The notes under the pieces were generated by a model. It worked only from the letters and a program-made list of their open reading frames with translations, was not told where the DNA came from and did no database searches. A DNA stretch of 64,000 nucleotides, taken from assembly GCA_936450465.1 (NCBI GenBank), contig OW388294.1:68156075-68220074 (forward strand), written 5' to 3'. Position 1 is the stretch's first letter, and the number at the start of each line of letters is the position of its first letter. The stretch comes from Gibbula magus (Eukaryota > Mollusca > Gastropoda > Trochida > Trochidae). This document shows, one piece after another, positions 37,129-49,516 of this stretch. Position numbers and translations under genes: made by a program.

Positions 37129-37209
37129 CTGCAGGTTGAGTGTTGTTTCCTTGGCCTTCCTCTGGTTGCGTAATAAGAGCAACGGAGAGGCCTTCTTCAT
37201 TTGCTGAAA
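37129..37209 (-). CDS. Micro-exon module A, copy 3 (81 nt)
   Basis: 81 nt between CGTCAAG and GTTTGTTAAG. Phase 1 reads SANEEGLSVALITQPEEGQG and continues NNTQPAG. Open. Confidence 0.5.
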
Positions 37210-38190
37210 CTTGACGAAAAGCGCCTTATCTTATAACCATGTCATAATATTTCTAGAAATACCCTCGGAATGTTTTATATAACTAAACTCACGGGCAAAA
37301 GAAACGTCCCCATACAAAATACAAGATATTTCAATCATCGGGCGATAAATGCGACTGAAACAGCGTTACACCATTACTTCAGAACCCAACAATACTAAAT
37401 ATGAATTTCCAAAACAATATCTATTCATAACTCTGAGAAACACAAGTTTTAAGAAATGGTCGTTTTGGAATGTCCTTAACTAGACGAGATAGAAGCCTCA
37501 AAAAGCCAGTTTTGGCTTGTTTTGAGACGTCCTACAGTAAAGACGCGTCAACAAATTTAAATCAAAGAAGGTTATTTATTTCGAGGATATCTTAAGTTAA
37601 TTAAATTTCTACTTTTTCAATGTTTTAAACTTAAATACTAAATATTGTGGGCCAAAAACATCTTTAAAAAACGATTTTAGCACCCCATGTCAATTTGAAC
37701 AGATGTAAAAATAAAAATTGCATACTCTGATGTATGAAATTGTGACTATTTCTTAAGAAAACACGTGGCTACCAAATACATACAAAATCTATTTTCTCCG
37801 ACATCAATATTTCATTTTATACTGTTTTCAAAATGTGGCGACGTTTCTTTTGCCCGTGAGTATATGTGACTCAATTAACCCGTTTCGCTATTGGCATTTT
37901 CCAGTTTTCACGGGTTTCATACCTTGAATTTAACCAAAAAAGATCTTTATCAAAATGGTGTTAACGGCAAAATTGTAAATTATGAATTCATTATGAAATG
38001 TGATCAGGTTCTTTTCAAAGCAAGGTTTGGTGAAGCTGAAAACAAGTCGTTTCAAACATAATAATTTGTCCTCATTACATGTTTAGTTGGAACATTCCCT
38101 CTTCCAAGAACGTGTAACCGTTTATAATCATGCAAGTGCATTAGAATGAACATTTTCTGCTACTAGAATTGATTAATTTGAAACAATTAC

Positions 38191-38270
38191 TTCAGGCTGA
38201 GTATTGTTTCCTTGGCCTTCCTCATGTGGTGTAAAAAGAGCAGCAGAGAGGCTTTCTTCGTTTGATGAAA
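38191..38270 (-). pseudogene. Micro-exon module A, copy 2, splice sites lost
   Basis: The body is conserved (SSNEESLSAALFTPHEEGQG...). The acceptor AG has become non-functional ('gatactttt' before TCATC), and the usual GTTTGTTAAG donor is deleted, leaving only GTAATT. It is probably not spliced. Confidence 0.55.
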
Positions 38271-38640
38271 AGTATCATTTCATTAAAATATAAGTGTATA
38301 TATATATGTATATTCTGCATATGAAAGAGCCCTGGTTATAGATTAATTGTTATTGTAGAAAATATATAACCGTGGAAAAACCTTGTAAAAGATAAATATG
38401 AAACATTAATAAAGTAGTCAAATGAATCAGACCGCTAAAAAGAAACCCTTAAGCTCTGAGTGACTTCACAATATCTTCCAAAAGAGGCTTCTCAAATTAG
38501 TATCTTTGGCATAAAATTTATATATATTAAATAAAAGTTCTGTCTATAACTGTTCAAAAGCATAATGCAATTTGTAAATCAAGTTGCTCCAAATAGTTTC
38601 ACACTTGACATCTCAAACCAAGAAAACATAATCTACTTAC

Positions 38641-38672
38641 TTATAACTGACGAGCAGGATTATAACGAACAT
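38641..38672 (-). CDS. Module B copy 2
   Basis: MFVIILLVSYK from ATG to donor GTAAGTAG, 32 nt, exit phase 2. An ORF of 62 codons upstream (39016-38828) has a strongly hydrophobic run (LLFIITIVFVFLFLV) but no splice borders that would link it. Confidence 0.3.
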
Positions 38673-39231
38673 ACATAAGACATACTCATTGCCTCATTGT
38701 CAATAATATTGAAATGTCTTCCATGTTGAAAGCGTAGGTGTAAATTGTACCAGCCACAATAGCTACATATTGTCAAAAAACAAACAGTTTTCTTATACAC
38801 CTTCGTTTTCAATAATTGCATGGTGGACTAAATGTCACAATGTTTAACCATACTGTATACTTTAACTGTATGACTAAACTTATCCACCAGAAATAAGAAG
38901 ACAAAGACTATTGTAATGATAAAAAGTAAATCGCAACATCGAATACATAGATATGCTTTAATGCATTTCTGAACTGATTGACATCGTTTTGTGTACATTT
39001 GTTCCAAGTCGAACATTTCGGAATCATGCTTGTCCTTACTGTGTTTGGTCTACGCTTCCTACATGAAGGATCATTGTGAAGATGTTATATTTAATATATA
39101 TGTTGAAACAAGCAATGCTTATTAAAGATGAACTCTTTTAACCGTCATTATCTATATATGATAAAAATGTAATCGGTTTTAAATAAAAAACAATATGTAT
39201 GTATTGCATTAATAGATAAATGAATACTTAC

Positions 39232-39267
39232 CTCTCTCATAGTATTTCACTCGAACCGCTACCGTGC
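39232..39267 (-). CDS. Micro-exon C1 (36 nt, phase 1-1)
   Basis: The acceptor 'atgttttattcaag' and donor 'gtaagtattc' flank exactly 36 nt. Only the phase-1 frame is open; the other two contain TAG or TGA. It reads GTVAVRVKYYER. As the neighbouring modules are also open in phase 1, this exon argues that the whole array is used in phase 1. Two adjacent tyrosines could be modified if the segment is cytoplasmic; that is speculation. It has a diverged relative at 26630-26664. Confidence 0.55.
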
Positions 39268-39482
39268 CTTGAATAAAACATAAATATGGTTTAAATGATT
39301 ATTGATAAATAAACGTTTCAATGTATGATAATCCTGATATATTAAATAAATATTTTGTTAAAATAGTTTGATATGAAAACAAGGGAACTGTATTCTATGT
39401 ATCTATTAAATACATATCCATTTATTAAAAGTTATATTTTGGTTAAAAATCTATGAATATAACAGTGAATTATTTGACAAAC

Positions 39483-39527
39483 CTTTACGTGGAAGGCTGT
39501 CTCTTTTGTCAAAGTTGTGTGGTGTAC
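39483..39527 (-). CDS. Micro-exon A0 (45 nt, phase 1-1)
   Basis: 45 nt between CTTAAAG and GTTTGTCAAA. In phase 1 it reads GTPHNFDKRDSLPRK and exits in phase 1. Both ends align with module A (GTxCAxCAxAC start; AAGAGACA...AAAG end), so it looks like a shortened or ancestral form of that module. It precedes C1 in transcription order by about 215 nt. Confidence 0.5.
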
Positions 39528-39849
39528 CTTTAAGAATAGCGTACATGTATGATAAGAAAGATCCATGTACATAATGTTTATATACGAAAGACATTGGGCA
39601 ATATCACTTTTGATAGAGTTTGCTTATATGACAAATTCAACAATAGGTACAAGTTCACATTAAATGATATTGTACTATTTGAACCATTTGATTATGAAAC
39701 ATTAACACATAAGACTTGTAGAAATACTGACATCAACGTGAAACTATGAATACCAATAAGTATGTCGACCAGTTCTACCCAAAATTTTATCTTTTGACAT
39801 AACCTCTGATTTAATACAAAATATTATATTATATTTTATATGTAACAGA

Positions 39850-40810
39850 CAGTAGGCAATGTATAATGCCTGAGTTAATGACACATTTTACAATACATGA
39901 AAGTTTACATGAAATCAAACTGTAGTATCTCAGTATCTAGTATTTTCTGAATATGAAACATTAACAAGCTATATAATTTTAAATCCCGACAATATTGTAA
40001 AGCTAGGGATTTGAATATAAGCCGTCAGTTCTATCCAAAGTGAATTATTCCGATCTAACTTCTAGAATTGATGGCATTCTCGGCAGGATAAAGGCAACGA
40101 ATATGTTCATATCAATTGGGTCATATACAGATAAAGTTGCAAATTACAGGGGTCAAGTGACGAAACTTATTCTGAAACGCCGGTAATAAAGGATAGAGCT
40201 TCGTGTACATATACATGCTTTATGAAATACACATTCAATTGGATTGTGAAAGCTAGTCAAAACGGAAATGTCGGATATACTTCCCTGCAAACAAGTAACA
40301 GTAAAATTTGGTGTTAAAGGTACATCCATTGTGTTGTTGGGGGTCAAATATGACAAACGTTATAAATGGTCTTATTTTATCGAGAAGTACCAACTCTTGC
40401 TGAAAACAATTTTCATCATACTCGACTTAGTATATTGACGATATGAAGGTAAAAGTAGTGATTTCTGATCGAAAACCATGCACCGCGTGTGGCGCGCGTC
40501 AATGGATCAAACGTAATTTTTAAATCTTATTTATACCAGACAAAATAACAAATTTGGGTTGAAAATGTTCAATAGGTCATATCACTAATGTGCATGTAAC
40601 TAGGATGTGCACTTTCGGTTTCTGCACATGCATAATGATGTTACTAGATTTTAATTAGAAACTAGTAATTATGATATGTTTGGCGAATGGGGATGAATAT
40701 GCAAGCTAAGTGAATTTGTTTGTAGTGTAAACAGCACATATGGTGTGTTGGAACGCATTAAAGCCAAATAAAATTTTACAAAACACAATGGATGCACCTT
40801 TAACAACAAG
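39850..40810. other. Intergenic or intronic, nothing recognised
   Basis: AT-rich sequence with no supported exon. Array similarity stops at about 38.7 kb, and the sequence stays unique-looking until the non-LTR fragment. Confidence 0.4.
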
Positions 40811-40815
40811 AAACG

Positions 40816-41735
40816 TCGCGTGAAGAAACCATGGTCGAATGAGGCACTGACTGCGATGTGTAACAACATGGTTATTGCTGAAATAAACTGGCTCCGATCG
40901 AAAACTGTAAATAAAAGTAATCTGAAAAGTGTTTTAAAACAGAGACGCAAGGATTTTTATAGATGTGTGCAACGGGCAAAACGGGAACATCTCCGGAACA
41001 CTCAGCTAAAACTAGAGATAGCAGCACAAGATGATGTCAACTATTTCTGAAAAACAATTGGAAAAGTTGGTATTGGACAAGAAAGGAGTAAATTTATACA
41101 AATGGTGTGAACATGGAAGGTGGGTCGATATCAAGCTCAGTGACACTGTGCTCAACAAGTGGAAGAGTGATTATGAAAAGTTACTGAACTCTGACACTGC
41201 AACCTCAGATCTCCGCAACCACAGCTGTACCGACAAGGCTGGATCTACTTTCTATATGAGCAGTCCCAATACATCACATGAAATAGTAACTGCCTTACAG
41301 AATATGAAACGGTATAGCTGTTGGAGAGGATGAGTTACCTGTAGAGATTTTAAGAAATATTTTGTAATTTTTGTTGATACTATTTAACATGTGTTTCGAA
41401 TCTGGTCAAGTTCCTAAGATATGGACACGTGGAATTATTTAACCAATTCCAAAAACAGGTACTTCAATTCGGACAAAAGAGACCCACTTTCTTACAGTGG
41501 ATAACTCAATCTCTTGTGAATACAAGGTATATTGCAGCGTTCTGAATTAAAGACTCATTAAGTGGGCAGAAGAAAATGAATACCTTGTGGACGAACAAAA
41601 TGGTTTTAGGAAAGGACGTAACACTATCGATCATCTGTCAACTTTAACTAATATCGTAGAAACAAGAAAACGGAAATAAATTATCAACACTGAATGTTTT
41701 ATGAGGACTTCAAGAAGGCCTACGACAAACAATGA
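40816..41735 (+). pseudogene. Non-LTR retrotransposon fragment (reverse transcriptase N-terminal half)
   Basis: The first 76 codons are open and carry the linker between endonuclease and RT (KKPWSNEALTAMCNNM, LKQRRKDFYRCVQRAKREH). Further on, in shifting frames, come KTIGKVGIG, KWKSDYEKLLNSD, 'GIIxPIPKxG', 'DEQNGFRKGRNTIDHLSTL' and 'DFKKAYDK'. These match the order of RT motifs 1-3 in LINE-type polymerases. Several stops and frameshifts make it inactive. The catalytic YADD region and 3' end are missing. It runs directly into MITE sequence. Confidence 0.8.
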
Positions 41736-41830
41736 TGGAATTGTAAACCATATTGCTGTCTGAACTCTCAAATTCTCAGGAAACGTACAAATCATGCTCT
41801 CACACTAAAGAGTTCAACACCACTGTCTCT
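41736..41830 (-). mobile_element. Long-family MITE remnant
   Basis: 'aatgatggaattgtaaacc', 'ttgctgtctgaactctcaa' and 'actaaagagttcaacacc' match the interior of the MITEs at 44330-44829 and 62803-63329. It is cut off by the TTAA at 41831. Confidence 0.6.
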
Positions 41831-41834
41831 TTAA

Positions 41835-42188
41835 AGGCGCTGTAGCACGTTTTTTGCAAAATTTATTTTTTCAAATTTCCCATTTATAATGATAGTTTAT
41901 GTCATTTAAATTAACTTTAGAGGGTAAAACATCTTATTACACAAACCAATTATCTGTAGTGGTAAAAACTATGTTGCGTATAAAGCAAAAATTGCATGGC
42001 GGCCATTTTATTGTGAACACAATTTATTATTTTGTATTACAAAAACGATTCCCATGGCTTTACCGAACCATGTACACTCATTTTCAACTTTATTTTCCGA
42101 AGAGAGAGGGATGTTTTACTATTGGTGAAATTATTTTTCAAATACATTTCATCAACTTTTTTGAGCAAAAAAACGTGCTACTGCCCCT
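41835..42188 (+). mobile_element. TTAA MITE, short family, intact ends
   Basis: Flanked by TTAA (41831-41834 and 42189-42192). Ends are 'aggcgctgtagcacg' and 'cgtgctactgcccct'. It is nearly identical to 11623-11980. Open frames inside are accidental. Confidence 0.85.
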
Positions 42189-42685
42189 TTAAACGTAGCC
42201 CCAATTTCTTCGATTCAACCTACTAGCCATATAACGTGATACTTGAAGCGGCCTTTCTAAACCGTATCACCCGGTAGGAGGATTTTACACAGACAGTTGT
42301 AAACCCTGTTAGAAGGAATTACAATGATTGTAAACCCTGATATATTTGCTAAGAAGACGGCGTGAAAGTAAAGATCTGAAGAAACTAACTTTGACTAATT
42401 TTGTAAAAAATCTCAAATTTATGACTGGATATGAACAGCAAATGTTTTGAAGAAAGTGCGTCTCGAAGCCGTATCCACTATCACCTGTAGTACGTGAGAT
42501 CAAGCTTTAGTCTACTGCGTCAACGAGGCAGATGATTTTCCACGGTAAAAAATCAACTTATATAGCGCGGCTGATTTCAGGTTCCAAACAAGAATTTTAT
42601 AAACTCTATTTACCAGCGATCCTCAATATAACGCGACAACAATTAAAAAACCTGTTTTACACTTACAAACGGTTGACAATATGAA

Positions 42686-42796
42686 GAAACCATTCTACCT
42701 CGGATATGGTAAGGTTGTAGACCCTGATAGTCATCCTCGGGTTTTTCCTTCCTATCAGGGTCCACAACTTTACCATATCCTCGGTATCGTGGTTTC
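42686..42796. repeat. Hairpin with ~45-nt arms
   Basis: The arm 42686-42730 ('aaaccattctacctcgg' ... 'gaccctgatag') is inverted at 42752-42796 ('ctatcagggtcc' ... 'atcgtggttt'). The loop is about 20 nt. A MITE tail ('acgggtaaccgttttctatgg') follows at about 42812. Confidence 0.85.
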
Positions 42797-43202
42797 CCAT
42801 TAGGTTGTAATACGGGTAACCGTTTTCTATGGCTACGGCTTACCAGGTTGTTTAAGGATGTGTTATCCTTAACGGACCAATATATTGTATAAACATAATA
42901 TGCAATAAACGTGCTACAGCGAAATCATACAGCCAACCATGTGAAACTTAGAATATGAATGTTATGAAGATCACTTAAAGTTCGACAAGCGTCACACCCT
43001 TAGAAACTATGTTCATCTCCTTATCAATAAGGCACTGAATGACGGGATATATACATTGCAAACTTGATAATCATGGGACCCTAGTTTTTATTTATAAGTT
43101 CTTCTAACTACTCGTGTGGTCTGTTGTAACAGAACAAAACGGGGACATACTTGAATTAGAATAGCAAGTTATTAGAATATTAATGATAGATTGAAAACTC
43201 CC

Positions 43203-43294
43203 CAATCTAAATAAATTTAGATCAACATGTATATTAGGTTATACCGACTGTATATCCATGATATAGGACAGTCGATCTAAATTTATTTAGATTG
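43203..43294. repeat. Perfect 21-nt inverted repeat
   Basis: 43203-43223 (caatctaaataaatttagat + c) is the exact reverse complement of 43274-43294. The spacer of 50 nt is itself partly palindromic. The words 'attgaaaactccc' flank both sides. Confidence 0.85.
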
Positions 43295-44329
43295 AAAACT
43301 CCCTACTCTCTCAAGAAGTATATAACTTCTCTGGTAACTCCATGTGTTATTGTGCATGCCCTGTGGAAATACATATTGTGTGTACATGTACATATTATAT
43401 AAATTTGTATATATATTTTTCGGTGTGTACTTCGATCACTTTTGGTGTCATTGTATCTGATTGATTTTAAAACTAGAAGTTATAATATTCGTTTCCTCTA
43501 AACACATGTTTAACAAGGACATTTAACAATAAGATCTTAAAATCTTTACCTAGTGGTTGCATCATGAGTTTAAAAGTGATTGTTGAAAATACTAAGTAGG
43601 TTATACTTCACACTCTGTTAGGCTTATGGATGCTAAGTTAGATATTATTGACAGTATGACTGACAGGTTCTTCCTACAATACAGGTCTTACTTTATGTAA
43701 GGATACAAAATTAAATGTTTCTCGGTCACTTTTCTCTTAAAAGTGACGAAGGCGGTAGGATTTTCTTTTTACTTTTTGTTGGAAATAATAGTGCCAAAGG
43801 AAAAATACTTTATGTTTTTTTCATCAGAATATAGCTTGGAAATGCTAGAAGTATACAAAACAGAAGCACATCCATTCCTGCAGACCATTTAGTTGGTACG
43901 TGAACGGATTTTTGGATTAGTAAACATGATGCAGCAAATTCGTTATTCATTGTTTTAAATGACAATAAAAAGTTGTCACGTGCACAAATAAAAGTGATGC
44001 GCTGACGCCTGAGAAACATTGTATTCTATTACAGGGAAAATGAAAGAACCAACATGTGTGTAAATCCGGGGTATGGGGAATATTTTATTTGAACAAACCC
44101 CTTGAGACTGGTTTTCATATTCCCGCTACATGTTGTAAATTTAATCAAACGTTTAACAGATTACAAATATCATCAACAATATAATAACTAAACCCACCAG
44201 AACGTATTTCAGTTTCAATGATGTAATTATTCTACCCAGTGTTCCTTTTCATAATTCAACATAGATGTTGATAAATCGAGTATTTACAAGTTATGAAAAT
44301 ATCTTCTACCATTACATTCTAATACTTAA

Positions 44330-44829
44330 TGGAGCTGTAGCACGCAATTCTTACTGAAACAAAGTAACCTCACAAAAAGGTAAATACATGGCTAGATACA
44401 ACTCCTTAATAAAAATAGGTAAACAAACGAATGTACATGGTTCAGTTAAGTCCATTTCCCTTCGAGTGTAGTTCGAAGGTAGTTCAAGTAGGTAGTTCAA
44501 GTGATCTGACTGATGTTGGGATACATAAACAGTCAGAGTAAAATTTAAATTATTGCACCATGATGGAATGGTCATTCATTTTGCTGTCTTAACTTTCAAA
44601 TTAGCATCGGACCTACAACTCTACATCTCACACTGACGAGTTCCATACCACTGTCGATTTATAGGTCGCATTGTTTCTTCAAGTACATATGACCATTTTC
44701 TATTGATATGGTTTATCGGGTCCTGTAATAAGATGGTTTACCCTCTGACGTAACAATATATGGTATAACTTATATAAGAAAAGGAAAATTTTAGAATTTG
44801 TTTGTTGAAAAAACTGTGCTACAGCGCAT
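44330..44829 (+). mobile_element. TTAA MITE, long family, intact ends
   Basis: TTAA at 44326-44329 and 44830-44833. Ends are 'tggagctgtagcacg' and 'ctgtgctacagcgcat'. A full-length, non-coding member of the family. Confidence 0.85.
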
Positions 44830-44839
44830 TTAAGGAGGT

Positions 44840-45660
44840 TGGGGCAAGGTTTAGAAATCCCAACTGTTGATAGATTCCCAACCCACCAACGTTAACATGC
44901 TTTTAATGATTACATAAAATATTATCATAAAGAAGCTATTTAACCTTTAAAAAGACTCATTTCAATATTACATTATTAGAATAAACGAAGTTAAGTACCG
45001 GCTAGTCTAAAGTTAAGCTATAACATCTGAGGATAGATCACCAACACACAGATTTTTACATGAAAATGCTATTAAAGACATTCTTTTTCAGGAATTACAA
45101 AGAAAGTATGTACACGTTAAAAAGGTTAGTTTTAATATTATACTTTCGGAATAAATGAAGTTGGATAACCGCTAGTCCAAGGTTTAGCTATCCCAACTGT
45201 GGATAGATCCCAGAAACACACAGTTTAGCATGGAAATGCTATTTAAGGCATTGTTTTTTATTAAATACATAAACTATTAACTTAAATGAAGTGCTCAGAT
45301 GTTAAAACACTTACATTTAACATTACACTATTAAAATAAATGAAGTTTGATACCTGCTAGTCTAAAGTTTAGCTATCCCAAATGTGGATAGATTACAGAA
45401 ACACACAGTTTAGCATGGAAATGCTATTAAATACTTTATTTTTCTTTAAAACATAAACTATTTTCATAAATGAAGTGCTTAGATGTTAAAACACATACAT
45501 TTAGCATTACACTATTAAAATAAATGATGTTTGATACCCGCTAGTCTAAAGTTTAGCTATCCCAACTATGGATAGATCCCAGAAACACACAGTATAGCAT
45601 GGATATGCTATTAAAGGCATTAATTTTCATAAATACATAATACGATTATAATGAAAACAT
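44840..45660 (+). repeat. Satellite-like array, ~5 units of 160-185 bp
   Basis: The landmark 'ggatagatcccagaaacac' (with variants) recurs at about 44869, 45031, 45201, 45386 and 45570. Between landmarks are 'gcatggaaatgctatt', 'aaacacttacatttaac' and 'gctagtctaaagtttagc'. Later units are more alike than the first. No coding potential. Confidence 0.85.
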
Positions 45661-47100
45661 GTATTTAGGAAAAATAATGTCTTTAATATCATTTCCATGC
45701 TAAGCTGCCAATTTGATTTTTTTTGGTTACTCTTAATAGTCGTACCTTACTCAAATTCGACAGGTATCATTGTCATTTTCTAACTTGTGTTTACCCGTGG
45801 ATATCCCAAATTACTCTCAATATGAATTAGTTTCAAGTACATAAATGTTTATGGCTAATGGATCGCACTTTCCCCCTTATTTATGCTATGCCGTCGTTTG
45901 TGCGAATACCTTTGCCATGGTATGACGTCAAAATGATTTACCAATTTGACATCAAAATGTTGTATTCCTATCACAATTCTATAGGGCAAGCTTAATGTTT
46001 ACTATGTGATGCGGTAGATAAATATTCATTCCCATCTGAAACGATGCGGTAAATATTTTAAGTGACCTAGTAGGGTGTTGCTGTTCGGGGTTACCTATGA
46101 GCTGCTGCAAATGTATAAAACACCGAGTATTCACAATTTGTTTTACCTGACCTGACCTCAACACTTACAGAAATGGCACATTCGTAGAGTCCTTTCTGCT
46201 CAGAGATGTGTACGCAGAAAGAGAGTTTGCCCCAAACGCCTGATAACTAACGATAATGTTACAACTTAGATAAATGATCGCATTTGTACAATTTCTGTCG
46301 GTTTTAAACTAAAATTGCAAGTGTTGATATAAAAACCCTGGGTCATCGACAAAAAATCAATGGGACATTTACTGAGATCATTAGAAGTATTGAAACTCAG
46401 TGGTCGGCTACATTAGATCAGCTGGAGTAAATTAGCCATAGCTTGATAGTAACGTTGAAATTTCAATAATTGAACTATAACATTGAGGGACTTGATCAAT
46501 TGCAACATTGATAACAGAACAGTTAAAAAAGTTCTATAATGACATTGAATCGAGAGTCTTTGTAAAGGGATTCGCGTCAACTCCCTTTGGCCAAACGCCA
46601 ACAAATAGAAAAATCATATCATCACAAAAATTTAAATGGATGAAAAGAATAAGATGTAATGACTTTAAATGGACATATCTTTTCAACAGTCAACTAAAAA
46701 TCAAATCTCCGTTTCTACTTATAGATAGTGTTATATCACATTTGAACACATTTAGAACAAGACATAATGTAACATATTATACCAGTTTGTACCATTTCAA
46801 AGAAATAAAGATAAAGACACATATGTTTGTCAGCAATACATCCATCTGCACATGGCAAGGTTCAATTTAATTTGCAAAAGAAAAGTTAAATATATTTACT
46901 GTCAAATTTGTTTATCCCTCTCATATATTAAATTAATATCATTGGTAAAAGAAAAAAAATCATTTTGGACGAATGCAAAAACTTCTGGGTAAATAAAGAA
47001 TTTATTCGCCACCCTTTATTACTAAACGAAAGTTATTTTAAATTATTGTTAAATTAGATTACAGGGTCTTTGTGAATGATACTTACGACATATTAATAAA
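45661..47100. other. Unannotated AT-rich stretch
   Basis: A 120-codon open frame (46508-46870, +) is the longest here but shows no domain, no splice context and AT-driven composition. I do not call it a gene. Array-type sequence resumes at about 47100 ('attcaaatgaaaatag'). Confidence 0.4.
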
Positions 47101-47519
47101 TTATTCAAATGAAAATAGAAGGTTAAATAAAAGCACTGAGGTCATTTCAAAATATCTTTCTAAAAGAGGCTTAAAGTAATATATACGGCATAACCTATGA
47201 TAAAATATAAAGTTTACTAAAACTGTTCAAAGCACAATGGAATTTGTCAATTCATAGCTTTTGCATTGTAAACTCCGTCATGAATGCAATAGTGCTTGGA
47301 AAGTATTCTTCAAAAGAAATATGGCCTTGTACATGAATTTTTCATAACAAATACAAACATGTTTCCAAAATGAAGGCTTCTTGGATATGCTGGCAGCTCA
47401 GATGAATGTTCTGATTTCTTCATGTAAAATGTTAAAAAAAATATGTTTTATTTCGCATGTGATATATAAAGGATATTTTGTGTTTTCAGGGCGATATCAC
47501 TTATCTCTCATCGAGGGAC

Positions 47520-47580
47520 GGGGTAAAGCCGATATTTTCACGAGTGGTGCAGCCACGAGTGAAAATATTGGTTTTACCCC
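47520..47580. repeat. Compact hairpin, ~28-nt arms
   Basis: 'gggtaaagccgatattttc' + 'acgagtggt' is inverted as 'gccacgagtg' + 'aaaatattggttttacccc'. The surrounding 47480-47790 is inserted relative to sister array units. Confidence 0.8.
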
Positions 47581-48882
47581 GTCACGAGATTATGTTTATT
47601 ATATGCTTCTGTGTTCGGAAATATTGTGTTTTTAATACGTTCAAAACTGCTTCAATTGAGCGAGTTCTGGCGACATCATACCATTGTTGCTATGGCGATT
47701 AGCAACGGCGATGACGTCGGGTTTACGTACGCGTCATACCACTGTACACATGACGTCATCCCTTTTGTGATATTTCACTGTGTTGAAAAACTGTTATTGC
47801 GGGCACTGCTTTACAAATCCTGTCCCTATAAAAAGCATTTTCATCTTCTTTCTCCAGCTGCAGTGTTTCGTTGTCTACACGGTTGAAAATGTGGTGACGT
47901 TTATTTTGAGGTTGAGTGTAAAGAATACAAAGTTTCTCAAAATGAAGGTTCTTTGAAAAAGTTGGCAGCTGATATATTTGTTCTGATCTCGAAGCATGTG
48001 TGAACTGATATATTTATTTCTTATATTGTATATTGAAGATTCTCATAGGACTTCAACAATCACGGTTTGTCTATCCTTGTGTCTTTTAGAAAGAACGATT
48101 GTCTTGTTTTCTAGATAAAACTTTGGACTATTTTAATATAATTGGTACAAAATAACCTGTTTCGATGTTGGCATTTTACCGCCATATAACTGATTTCATA
48201 TCCTAAACATAACTACATAAAGATCCTTAATAATGTGGTGCACATTCTGAAATCCATGGAAGCCTGATCAGCTTCTATTTATGGCAAGGTTTGATTAAGC
48301 GGAATGAAAGTCTTTAAATATTGAGACAAACAAATATAGGAAGCTATGTAATGTTGTTTTAAACTCAATAATCATTAAAACAAAGCTAACCTTGTAATCG
48401 TTATGACAAGCCCTCATAACAAAATCATTTGCAAATTTCCCTCTTGCAGGAACCTGTCAAAACTATGTCATAAATTTTCTAGAAATACCTTCGGAATGTT
48501 TTATATAACTATGTCACTGAAATAACCCGTTTCGCTATTGGCATTTTCCAGTTTTCACGGGTTTCATATCTTGAATATAAAAAAATATAGATCTTTATTA
48601 AAATGGTGTTAATGGCAAAATTGTACATTCTGAAGTCCAGATCAAGGTTTGGTGAAGCTGAAACAAGTCTTTAAATGTGATAGGAATATGAACCTTGGTA
48701 AATAATATTTTACACTGGATAATGATTGATATAGAACTAATGCTTATAATTTGTCCTCATTACAAGTTTATTTGGAACTTTTCCTCTTTCAGGAACCTGT
48801 CATATCTTATAACCCTGTAAGTGCACTACAATTTTCTGCTACTCTGGAAAACGATTAATTTGAAAGCAATTACTTAACAAAC

Positions 48883-48963
48883 CTTCAGGTTGATTGTTGT
48901 TTCCTTGGCCTTCTTCTTGTGGTGTAATAAGAGCATCAGAGGGGCCTGCTTCATTTGGTGAAA
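48883..48963 (-). CDS. Micro-exon module A, copy 1 (81 nt)
   Basis: The copy nearest to the EGF receptor gene. 81 nt between CCTCCAG and GTTTGTTAAG. Phase 1 reads SPNEAGPSDALITPQEEGQG and continues NNNQPEG. Open with strong borders. It lies 1.1 kb downstream of the transmembrane exon, with module B copy 1 between. Whether the receptor transcript includes it is unproven because the transmembrane exon exits in phase 0. Confidence 0.5.
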
Positions 48964-49516
48964 CTGGAGGAAAAGCATCATTTCATTAAAATATAAGTGT
49001 AGATATATGTATATTCTGCATATATAAGAGCCCTGGTTATAGATTTGTCGTTATTGTAAAATAAAAATAGATAATCCTGGAAAAACCTTGTAAAAGATAA
49101 ATATGAAACATTAATAAGGTATTCAAAGCCCTGTTATAGATGTGTTATTGTAAACTTAGATAAGAGGGGAAGTCCGAGTGAAGGATTAATATGACACATT
49201 AATAAAATGTTTAAATGGAAATAGAAAGTTAAAAATAACCTGAAAGCTCTGAGTCATTTCAGTAAAATATTTTTCTAAAAGAGACTATTCAAAGTCATAT
49301 ATATTTAAAAGCATCTGTGAAATAATATGTTTTATTTCTTACAATCATGATGTATTAAGGGTGTTCGTTGGACAGTGACGTACCTCGGAATAACGCATCA
49401 TCTTTATAACGGATGTCGAATTACAAATCTTTTCCAATAATGAACTATTTCTTTTATGTTGATGCTCCAAATAGTTACACTTGACAATTCTAACAAAGAA
49501 AACACAATCTACTTAC

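Noticed and set aside
38828..39016. Hydrophobic frame as an extra transmembrane exon for the array
   Set aside because: The hydrophobic run is real, but there is no acceptor before it and no donor after it in a usable phase.
46508..46870. 120-codon + frame
   Set aside because: No domain, no splice signals and AT-driven composition; not enough to call a gene.
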